Source of the DNA: Formosa sp030427735 | GTDB lineage: Bacteria; Bacteroidota; Bacteroidia; Flavobacteriales; Flavobacteriaceae | Direction of reading: 5' to 3' | DNA: 64,000 nucleotides | Assembly: GCF_051200825.1 (NCBI RefSeq) | Contig: NZ_CP195158.1 | Location: forward strand, 1,302,001-1,366,000 | Made by a program: the position numbers and the translations under genes | Part shown: one piece after another, positions 57,630-64,000 of the stretch | Layout: every line of letters begins with the position of its first letter | Position numbering within the stretch: position 1 is the stretch's first letter | Notes under the pieces: generated by a model | What the model was told of the DNA's origin: nothing | Seen by the model: the letters and a program-made list of their open reading frames with translations, nothing else | Databases searched by the model: none

Positions 57630-60461
57630 TTAATTAAAAACACTTTTGTCTGTAGGAATATAAATGTTAAAGGTTGCACCTTCGTTTTCTTGCCCATCTG
57701 CAACAATATATCCTTCGTGGTTTTCTACTATTTTTTTTACGATTGCCAGGCCAATTCCAGTACCTTCGTAAGCCGTTCGGGTGTGCAAACGTTCAAACAC
57801 TTCGAAAATTTGTTCGCCATATTTCGGATCGAACCCAATACCATTATCGCTTACAACTATATGGCAATATTCGGCCTGAGGTTTAAGTTGTTTCCTATTA
57901 AATGTAGCGCCAGAATCTATTACACTCTTTATTTTTATAACTGGAGGCACATCTTGTTTTGCAAATTTTATGGAGTTGCTTATTAAATTATTAAAAAGCT
58001 GGATGAATTGAAACGGAATGATATGCGCCGTGCATAAATTATCTACTTCTAAAGTCACGTTGTTGTCTTGAAGTAATTCCTTTAAGTCGATTTTCACTTC
58101 GTTTATAATGTCGTTTAAATCGGTTTTCTCGAAACTGCGTACCGAGGTGTTGGTTCTGGAATAGGTAAGCAAATCTTTAATTAGCGTTTGCATACGTTCT
58201 GCTGCATTGAGCATGCGATTAAAATATTGTGTGCCAGTAACAGAAAGATTGTCTTTTTCGAGATCTAAAATACGCGACGAAAAAATCTGAATTTTACGCA
58301 AAGGTTCTTGTAAATCGTGACTGGAAATATAAGCGAACGATTGTAATTCTTCATTCATGCGTTGTAGTTCTTCAACAGAATTTTCTAGTTTTATATTGGT
58401 TTCTTCCAGCAATTTGGTGCGCTCGTGTACTTGGCGTTCTAGCTCTTGTAAGAACATTTTTTGATCCTGAATATCGGTACTTGTACCTACCCAGCGCTGT
58501 ATATTCCCTTTGTCGTCGCGTTGTGGTATGGCGCGGCTTAATTGCCATCTATAAGTGCCATCGTAACGTTTGAAGCGATGTTCAAATAAATAATCTTGAC
58601 CTGTATTTATAGCTTGTTGCCAAAGTTTCGTGTTTTCGGCTCTGTCGTCGGGGTGTACAATATCTAACCAATGTTCAGGGTTTAGAGTCTCTTTAGTTAG
58701 CCCAGTATAGTCGTAAACGGTCTGGTTGTAGTAGTTTAATGTGCCGTCTGGTGTAGCAGTCCAAATTTTTTGTGGCATAGAATCGGCAAGTAACCTAAAT
58801 TTCGCTTCGCTTTCTATTAAACGTTGTTGGTTGTTTCTTTCTGTGGTAATATCGCGAAGCGTGCCAATTATTTTATCAGGTTGCCCGTTGTCGTCGTATA
58901 ATATTTTACCTTGTTTTCTTATCCATAGGTGTTTTCCCGTTGCACCGTAGGCTTTAACTTCGGAAAAATAGGAACCAGTTTTTAGACCGGCTTCAAAGGC
59001 AGGAAGTAAAATGTTTTTTAGGTCTTTGCGGTTAACATGCTTACGAATGGTTTCGTGGGTAAGTTTTGTGTTTTCTGAATACCCAAATATTAGGGGTAAT
59101 TTTTTACTATGAGATATTTCCGATGATTTTAAATCGAGTTCCCATGTGGCTATTTGCGCTGCTTCGGTGGCTATTCTTAAGCGGGTCTCGGCTTGCTCTA
59201 TTTTTTGTCTTGACAATATGTTTTCGGTAACATTTATGGCGGTAACTAAGATGCCTGTTACGTTTTTTTGACTATTTAATATGGGAGAATAATCAAAATC
59301 GAAATAAAGTTTTCTGCTACCTTCTTCATTTTCAATAATGGCAACCGATTCTTTTTCGCTGTAGGCGATACCTGTTTTAAAAACTTTATCTAATAATTGT
59401 GGGTATTTTTGTGATTTTAATTCCGGAAAGGCTTTAGTTAAAGGTTTATTTATTAGTTCTGCTTCACTTTTTTTCCAGATGTCATTAATCATTGTTTTAT
59501 TAGCCATGGTAATTACATGGTTCTCACCATGAAAAACGGCTATCGGAATAGGGCTTTGTAAAATAAATTTCTTGAACTTATTTTCACTTTCTAATAATTG
59601 TTTTTTGGTTATTACAGATTCTGAAACTTCTGTTGCAGCTATAATACAACCCGTAATATCACCGTTTTCGTTTTTTAAAGGTTCGGCTAAAATGTTATAG
59701 TATAAGGGGGCGTTTTTAGACTGAATACTGTTTGTTATGGTAATTTCTGGCGCCTGAAAACTTTCTCCAGATGTTAATACTTGTTTTATAGCCGATTTTA
59801 AGTCAATGCTGCAATTGGGTAAAGCAATGTCTACATGTTCACCTATATAATTGTCGCTTTTATGTGGCAGTATGTTTTTGAATTTACTGTTTATAACATC
59901 TATAATTAGTTGTGACGAAACTATTAATACGCCTAACGGTGCTTGGCGAATGGTATTATTAAAGCGCTTTGTTAAATGCTCGGCATGCGTTTGGGCCTGT
60001 AGCATTTCTGTTTGGTCTATGGCTGTAACCATAATACCATCAATTTGATTTGCAGATTGAAATAGCGGTTGTGTTGTGAATGAAAAATATGCCGTTTTTT
60101 GTTCTGGACGTTGTACAGCTTGTAAATTTAAACACTCTGTATTTTGTGTTTGATAAGTTGCTGTAATGCACGTTTGAAGTTGATGGTCTAGATTCGTATT
60201 GTTAATAGGTTTTCCTAAGTTATAAAAATCAGGATCATTAATAAGTCCTTGTGTTATGCATGCTTCGTTATACAAAACAATCAACGCTTTGCCCCAGCAT
60301 AATAACATAGGGGTTGGTGATTGTAAAATGAGATTTAAAGAAAATATAAGGTTGGGCGGCCAGTGTTTTAATTCGCCTAAGGGTGTGTTTTTCCAGTGTT
60401 TTGAAAGATACAGGTTTTGAAAATCTGTGGTGGCAACTAGTGCATTTGTAGGTGCTGGCAT
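57630..60461 (-). CDS. Cytoplasmic multi-PAS sensor histidine kinase
   Basis: A 943-residue kinase with no membrane span. About five PAS-type segments run from residue ~20 to ~690 (for example FKKFILQSPIPIAVFHGENHVITMANKTMI; TRLRIATEAAQIATWELD; FRLLADSMPQKIWTATPDGTLNYYNQ with its PAC region GTYRWQLSRAIPQRDDKGNIQRWVGTSTDI). A coiled-coil linker leads to HisKA with His in FAYISSHDLQEPLRKIQIF, and a HATPase (FNNLISNSIKFAK, VSDNGIGFDP, GTGIGLAIVKKI). Redox, small-ligand or energy sensing is likely. The single-domain response regulator gene follows directly. Confidence 0.93.
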   Translation of the reverse strand: MPAPTNALVATTDFQNLYLSKHWKNTPLGELKHWPPNLIFSLNLILQSPTPMLLCWGKALIVLYNEACITQGLINDPDFYNLGKPINNTNLDHQLQTCITATYQTQNTECLNLQAVQRPEQKTAYFSFTTQPLFQSANQIDGIMVTAIDQTEMLQAQTHAEHLTKRFNNTIRQAPLGVLIVSSQLIIDVINSKFKNILPHKSDNYIGEHVDIALPNCSIDLKSAIKQVLTSGESFQAPEITITNSIQSKNAPLYYNILAEPLKNENGDITGCIIAATEVSESVITKKQLLESENKFKKFILQSPIPIAVFHGENHVITMANKTMINDIWKKSEAELINKPLTKAFPELKSQKYPQLLDKVFKTGIAYSEKESVAIIENEEGSRKLYFDFDYSPILNSQKNVTGILVTAINVTENILSRQKIEQAETRLRIATEAAQIATWELDLKSSEISHSKKLPLIFGYSENTKLTHETIRKHVNRKDLKNILLPAFEAGLKTGSYFSEVKAYGATGKHLWIRKQGKILYDDNGQPDKIIGTLRDITTERNNQQRLIESEAKFRLLADSMPQKIWTATPDGTLNYYNQTVYDYTGLTKETLNPEHWLDIVHPDDRAENTKLWQQAINTGQDYLFEHRFKRYDGTYRWQLSRAIPQRDDKGNIQRWVGTSTDIQDQKMFLQELERQVHERTKLLEETNIKLENSVEELQRMNEELQSFAYISSHDLQEPLRKIQIFSSRILDLEKDNLSVTGTQYFNRMLNAAERMQTLIKDLLTYSRTNTSVRSFEKTDLNDIINEVKIDLKELLQDNNVTLEVDNLCTAHIIPFQFIQLFNNLISNSIKFAKQDVPPVIKIKSVIDSGATFNRKQLKPQAEYCHIVVSDNGIGFDPKYGEQIFEVFERLHTRTAYEGTGIGLAIVKKIVENHEGYIVADGQENEGATFNIYIPTDKSVFN

Positions 60462-60639
60462 AGTAAAAAGCGTAACGCATACGATTATAACACGGTTTAA
60501 AAAAAGAGATTTATAAGAAGGAAGTTCAATTAGTTATAAAACTATTATTTAAAAAACTAATCGCTTTTAACTTTTAAGATTTATAAAAAGGTACTTGTTT
60601 TTAGACCGTGTTTATTATTGATATTTTTGTATAAATGTA

Positions 60640-60939
60640 CTAAAAGGTTCGCATTTGGGCTTTGCGTTTTTCTAATTGTGTTTCGATATTGTTAGCCGAT
60701 TTTGTAATGGCTTGTTCTATAGACGCTTCGTTAGTTGCTGCAAAAAGCCTTGGTCCCGGTGCACTAATTCGTATTTCGCAGATATTTTCTAGTTCGTCCG
60801 ATCTGTTTTCAACTTTAAAAAACACATCGGCGCCTGTAATAAAAGGATATTTAATGCTTAAAGGATTTAAATGTTCTTCTATTAAATATTCAAAATAATT
60901 ATTTCGTGTAATATTAACGTATTCATATCGTATATCCAT
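60640..60939 (-). CDS. hpf: Ribosome hibernation factor (HPF/YfiA family)
   Basis: A 99-residue short-form HPF-type protein: MDIRYEYVNITRNNYFEYLIEEHLNPLSIKYPFITGADVFFKV, then EIRISAPGPRLFAATNEASIEQAITKSANNIETQLEKRKA. The alpha-beta pattern and the basic C-terminal helix fit the family that blocks the mRNA channel and stores ribosomes in stationary phase. It is diverged from enterobacterial HPF, so family membership is good but precise role is inferred. It ends a stretch of stress-related genes. Confidence 0.8.
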   Translation of the reverse strand: MDIRYEYVNITRNNYFEYLIEEHLNPLSIKYPFITGADVFFKVENRSDELENICEIRISAPGPRLFAATNEASIEQAITKSANNIETQLEKRKAQMRTF

Positions 60940-60944
60940 TATTG

Positions 60945-61349
60945 TTAAAGTTTACAGTTAATCATCCAGTTTGTACCATATTTATCTCTAAGTCTGGCGT
61001 ACAGGGCATTCCAATTCGTTTCGGAAAGTTTGTGTTGAATTTGACCGTCTTTACTGAGCTTGTCGTAAAGAGCTTTAGTAGTTTCTTCTTGGTCTAAATC
61101 TACACTTAAATGAATGTTGTTGCCTTGTGTTAATGGCGTATCTGGGGCGGCATCGTAAGCCATAATGTGTATGCCTTTGCCAACAAGCTCGGCATGTTGT
61201 AGTTTATCGCGATAGTTTTCAGGAATGTCTGCTTTGGCATTCTTATAAGTTTGTTTGTTTTTAATTTCGGCATTAAAACAATCTGCATAAAAATTTAGGG
61301 CTTCTAAACAGTTACCAGAAAATGCAAGATATGCTTGTGTCTTCATCAT
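60945..61349 (-). CDS. VOC-superfamily protein (PhnB-like)
   Basis: A 134-residue glyoxalase/bleomycin-resistance fold: AYLAFSGNCLEALNFYADCFNAEI at the start, GIHIMAYDAAPDTPLTQGNNIHLSVDLD in the middle and WNALYARLRDKYGTNWMINC at the end. The PhnB-like subgroup has no assigned reaction. It lies 5 bases upstream of the HPF-type gene on the same strand, so the two may be co-transcribed. A start at the second Met is equally possible. Confidence 0.88.
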   Translation of the reverse strand: MMKTQAYLAFSGNCLEALNFYADCFNAEIKNKQTYKNAKADIPENYRDKLQHAELVGKGIHIMAYDAAPDTPLTQGNNIHLSVDLDQEETTKALYDKLSKDGQIQHKLSETNWNALYARLRDKYGTNWMINCKL

Positions 61350-61531
61350 AGTTTAATTTTAAATTGTATACATCAAATTTATGGCTTAATCAAAACTATT
61401 ATTAACCGAAACCGTTTTTTGGCGTGCTTTATTCGATTATAATGATATTTGTTTTGAGTTATTGATTTTTGCATTCTGGCACTGTTTGCTAGAGTTAAAA
61501 TGTTAATTTAAGCTTTAAAATTTATGTTAAT

Positions 61532-62440
61532 ATGAAAGATACTGCACTTAAAAAATTACCAATTAAAGCGTTACCTAAATTGCTAAAACAAACTTTTATG
61601 CGCTGGTTAGATAGCGACCCTTGGCGGTTAAGTGCTATAATTGCGTATTATACAGTGTTGTCTTTGCCAGCACTTTTAGTAATTATTATAAATAGTATAG
61701 GTGCCCTTTGGGGCGAAGATATTGTACAGGGAAAATTAACTCAAGAATTTTCGGCAGTTTTGGGCGTTAATGCGGCAGAGTCTATTAAAACCATGATTAC
61801 AGAAACACAACAAGCCGATAAAAATTTAATTTCTACAATTATTGGTGTGGCCACTTTGTTGTTTGGTTCTACTGGAGTGTTTTATCATTTGCAATTGTCG
61901 TTAAACGAAATTTGGGGCTTACAGGCCAACCCCACAAATTCTATTAATATTTGGGGCATGATTAAAAGTAGGGCTAGGGGTTTTGCTTTTATATTGGTAA
62001 TAGGTTTTTTACTATTAATAAGTTTGGTGGTATCTACAGGTATTTCTTTATTAAATGGTTATATAAAATCGATGTTTCCAGATGTTGTGTTGTATGCGGC
62101 TTATGTGTTCGATTTTATTTTATCTCTGGCTATTGTAGCTACTTTATTTGCCTTGATGTTTAAATATTTACCCGATGCAATTATTAAATGGCGTAGTGTT
62201 TGGGTAGGCGGTTTTTTAACAGCTTTATTATTTGTTTTAGGGCAATCGTTACTTGGCTTTTATTTTGGAACGTCTAATCCAGGATCTACTTACGGTGCTG
62301 CGGGTACTGTGGTGCTTATTTTATTATGGGTGTCGTATTCGTGTTTAATATTGTTTTTTGGAGCACAGTTTACTTGGGTGTACTCTAATTATTTAGGAAT
62401 AGGAGTAGCGCCCAACAGTCATGCTGTTAAAGCAGAATAA
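61532..62440 (+). CDS. YihY/BrkB-family inner-membrane protein
   Basis: A 302-residue protein with six predicted spans. Family motifs are AIIAYYTVLSLPALLVIIINSIGALWGED near residue 40, GVATLLFGSTGVFYHLQLSLNEIWGLQ, and the C-terminal GSTYGAAGTVVLILLWVSYSCLILFFGAQFTWVYS. The family was once called ribonuclease BN but is now considered a membrane protein of uncertain transport role. It converges with the outer-membrane barrel gene. Confidence 0.9.
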   Translation: MKDTALKKLPIKALPKLLKQTFMRWLDSDPWRLSAIIAYYTVLSLPALLVIIINSIGALWGEDIVQGKLTQEFSAVLGVNAAESIKTMITETQQADKNLISTIIGVATLLFGSTGVFYHLQLSLNEIWGLQANPTNSINIWGMIKSRARGFAFILVIGFLLLISLVVSTGISLLNGYIKSMFPDVVLYAAYVFDFILSLAIVATLFALMFKYLPDAIIKWRSVWVGGFLTALLFVLGQSLLGFYFGTSNPGSTYGAAGTVVLILLWVSYSCLILFFGAQFTWVYSNYLGIGVAPNSHAVKAE

Positions 62441-62470
62441 AAAAGCGATTGCCCTTATTGGACAATCGCT
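62438..62470 (-). terminator. Terminator between the YihY and barrel genes
   Basis: An 8-bp stem AGCGATTG (62444-62451) with CAATCGCT (62463-62470). On the minus strand a T tract (TTTTTTATT) follows, so it mainly ends the barrel transcript. Confidence 0.78.
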
Positions 62471-62497
62471 CGTGCTAAGATTTATGTGTTACAGGTG

Positions 62498-63094
62498 TTA
62501 GAACATGTAGCCTATATTTACAGAAAATACAGAGTTATGAATATCTACATCTTTTATGATGTCGGAAAACCCATAGGTATAACGTCCCTGAATAAAGAAG
62601 TTGTTTTGGAATTTGTATTCTAATCCGGTGGCTATTTGCATGTCGAAATCTTCAATAGCATCGGTATCGAAATCGCCGCCGTCGCTATTTGGGTCAAAAT
62701 CGATTTCTTCGTTTACTTTAAATCCGAATTGCGGTCCAACCTGAATGTTTAAGCCTTCAATAACATACACTTTTAACAGTACAGGCACTTGAATATAATC
62801 GAGTTGAAACTCGGCGTCGCGTTGGTCGGGTTCATCTGTAATATCGAATCCTTGCCCAGAATAGAATACTTCAGGTTGTAATGAAATTCTATCGGCTATT
62901 GGGGCTTCGAGCACCAAACCAGCATTAAAACTGGTTCTGTGGTCTGGGTCGTCAAAATAATCACCTGTTACAGTGGCAAAATTTACACCACCTTTAATTC
63001 CGAATTGTAGGTCTTGAGACCAATTTTGTGCCATGGCTACAGTCGATGCCATACAGGCAAATGCTATTAATACTAACTGTTTTTTCATCATCAT
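62498..63094 (-). CDS. Small outer-membrane beta-barrel (PorT/OMP_b-brl type)
   Basis: A 198-residue protein with a signal peptide (MMMKKQLVLIAFACMASTVAMAQ) and an eight-stranded barrel pattern: LQFGIKGGVNFATVTGD, FNAGLVLEAPIADRISLQPEVFYSGQGFD, VPVLLKVYVIEGLNIQVGPQFGF, ending NNFFIQGRYTYGFSDI...SVFSVNIGYMF with the terminal Phe. A starting ATG at 63094 is chosen; longer forms begin with hydrophilic sequence ahead of the signal. The role is unknown. The acidic loop (IDFDPNSDGGDFDTDAIED) could bind calcium. Confidence 0.9.
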   Translation of the reverse strand: MMMKKQLVLIAFACMASTVAMAQNWSQDLQFGIKGGVNFATVTGDYFDDPDHRTSFNAGLVLEAPIADRISLQPEVFYSGQGFDITDEPDQRDAEFQLDYIQVPVLLKVYVIEGLNIQVGPQFGFKVNEEIDFDPNSDGGDFDTDAIEDFDMQIATGLEYKFQNNFFIQGRYTYGFSDIIKDVDIHNSVFSVNIGYMF

Positions 63095-63296
63095 TTTGTT
63101 TTGATTATGTTTTAATTCTGACTTCAAAAGTAGGCGAGGACTTACATAGAAGTGTCTCTAAAAGATTAATTTTTTAACCCAATACGGTAACTTCAATTGT
63201 TTGAAAGGGTTACATCAAGTGCTTGGTGTTAGTGATAATGTTATAGCATAGATGACGTATCAAAATAGTTAATGTGTTTTCGATGTTTATTGAATG

Positions 63297-63334
63297 AAAA
63301 AGCCGTATTCAAAACAATATGTCCTGAATACGGC
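63297..63334 (-). terminator. Terminator after the CsbD gene
   Basis: A 9-bp perfect stem GCCGTATTC (63302-63310) with GAATACGGC (63326-63334). The minus-strand T tract TTTTT follows at 63297-63301. It lies 40 bases past the csbD stop. Confidence 0.82.
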
Positions 63335-63373
63335 ATCCCTCAATAAAACTAACTAAACTAACCTAATACGTTA

Positions 63374-63559
63374 TTACCAATTGTCGATTTCTTTTTTAAG
63401 TTCTTCTTTGGTTTTTCCTGTTTTTTCTTGGAGCTTTCCAACAAATTCGTCAAATTTTCCTTCGGCAAACGTTAAATCGTCGTCGCTTAATTCGCCATAT
63501 TTTTGTTTAAATGCTCCTTTTATTTGTTTCCATTTGCCTTCTAACTGATCGGAATTCAT
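63374..63559 (-). CDS. CsbD-family stress protein
   Basis: A 61-residue protein that matches CsbD along its length: MNSDQLEGKWKQIKGAFKQKYGELSDDDLTFAEGKFDEFVGKLQEKTGKTKEELKKEID. CsbD proteins are small, soluble, hydrophilic and induced by general stress or stationary phase; no activity is known. It has an AT-rich upstream region and its own terminator. Confidence 0.95.
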   Translation of the reverse strand: MNSDQLEGKWKQIKGAFKQKYGELSDDDLTFAEGKFDEFVGKLQEKTGKTKEELKKEIDNW

Positions 63560-63865
63560 AATGTTTTGTTTTAATTGTTATACTTAATGTTGTTTAAGTT
63601 TATTTTTCAAGATTAGCTTACAATGTAACTTAATGCAGTTGTAAGTTCATCTTGAATGTGTACTCAAAATTACAGCAAAAGGTATTGTTGTTTTGCCGCA
63701 ATGCATTCTATAGTTAACGCAAACGCTTTTTTTGTTTTTAAATACTGATTTTGGAAGGCTTAAATAATCGTTTACGTATTACAGACAAGAATATTAGGTA
63801 TTGCATTAACTTATATTTAAGAGTTTTAAGACTTTTGTGTTGTAAGTATTAAAATTATTACGACG
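63560..63865. other. Divergent intergenic region between csbD and the DUF7218-type gene
   Basis: A 306-base AT-rich gap between two divergent small stress genes. I see no reading frame, hairpin terminator or clear -33/-7 pair that stands out. Confidence 0.4.
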
Positions 63866-64000
63866 ATGGACAGACCAAGAATTAAAAATGAAGACCAATA
63901 CGAAGCTTTAAGAGAGCAAGGGTATAGTAAAGAAAAATCGGCACGTATAGCGAATACACCTAATGCAGGTAAAACAGGCGGAAAAGCTAAACCGTATGAA
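63866..64000 (+). CDS. DUF7218-type small stress protein, N-terminal part (3' end outside window)
   Basis: The first 45 codons of a gene that runs off the window: MDRPRIKNEDQYEALREQGYS, KEKSARIANTPNAGKTGGKAKPYE. The KNEDQYEALREQGYSKEKSARIANTPNA...GG pattern is the signature of a family of short plasmid- or stress-linked proteins (DUF7218 / Rho-termination-factor-like N-terminal region). The function is unknown. It is close to csbD, another stress-type small gene. Confidence 0.75.
   Translation, partial: MDRPRIKNEDQYEALREQGYSKEKSARIANTPNAGKTGGKAKPYE

Noticed and set aside
1..64000. CRISPR arrays, tRNA or rRNA genes, prophage or full insertion sequences
   Set aside because: No direct-repeat array, cloverleaf sequence, ribosomal RNA segment, integrase or transposase frame was seen.

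Overview
The window is a low-GC, densely packed chromosomal segment of a Bacteroidota bacterium, almost certainly a marine-type member of the Flavobacteriaceae. The evidence is a type IX secretion pair (PorU, PorV), SusD-free beta-barrel and lipoprotein genes with typical Bacteroidota signal peptides, A-rich leaders instead of Shine-Dalgarno sites, TAnnTTTG-type -7 promoter elements, and housekeeping genes of flavobacterial type. No rRNA, tRNA, CRISPR array, prophage or intact insertion sequence was seen. The genus cannot be fixed from this sequence alone.

Layout. 1-8757 (+): the end of porU, then porV, cytidine deaminase, pyruvate dehydrogenase E1-alpha and E2, a short-chain dehydrogenase with a HAD phosphatase, and a CtlX-type hydrolase. 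8767-14163: an orphan TPR histidine kinase (-), argS (+) and a DUF481 outer-membrane protein (-). 14309-18904 (-): a TetR-controlled EmrAB/TolC-type efflux operon with a 22-bp palindromic operator. 19042-21302 (-): a GNAT/nitrilase fusion, trmL and a 47-residue peptide gene. 21392-27897 (-): a complete trp operon E-G-D-C-(F+B)-A. It has a promoter, a short leader frame with three consecutive Trp codons, an intrinsic terminator just before trpE, and a continuous trpF-trpB reading frame. 28060-29796 (-): marR, a nitroreductase and yceI, with the same palindrome before marR and before the nitroreductase. 29910-31904 (+): two thioredoxin-fold proteins and two rhodaneses.

32250-53361 is the centrepiece, a nitrate-assimilation island. 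On the left are an outer-membrane porin (-), then nirB, nirD, DUF4202, a PilJ/NarX-like sensor kinase, a NarL-like regulator, narK, a 1174-residue nitrate reductase carrying its own FAD/NAD(P)H module, and a nitrite-reductase-like protein ending in rubredoxin. Converging on these from the right is a ten-gene (-) operon making molybdopterin (moeA, mobA, moaD, moaE, moaCB, moaA) and siroheme (cobA, sirC), with a ModE-like regulator and a TSUP permease. Together the two halves supply uptake, both reductases, both cofactors and sensing. A shared palindrome overlaps the nirB and narK promoters at the same offset.

53581-64000: a metallophosphoesterase, a cysteine-less ArsC-fold protein, an AraC regulator, a 45-residue peptide, a response regulator with a multi-PAS kinase, a ribosome hibernation factor, a VOC protein, a YihY membrane protein, an outer-membrane barrel, CsbD, and the start of a DUF7218-type stress protein. 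Two copies of a short inverted-repeat element (31903-32237 and 56863-56990) look like a non-autonomous repeat family.

All functions are read from motifs and context by eye. No database search or folding program was run.
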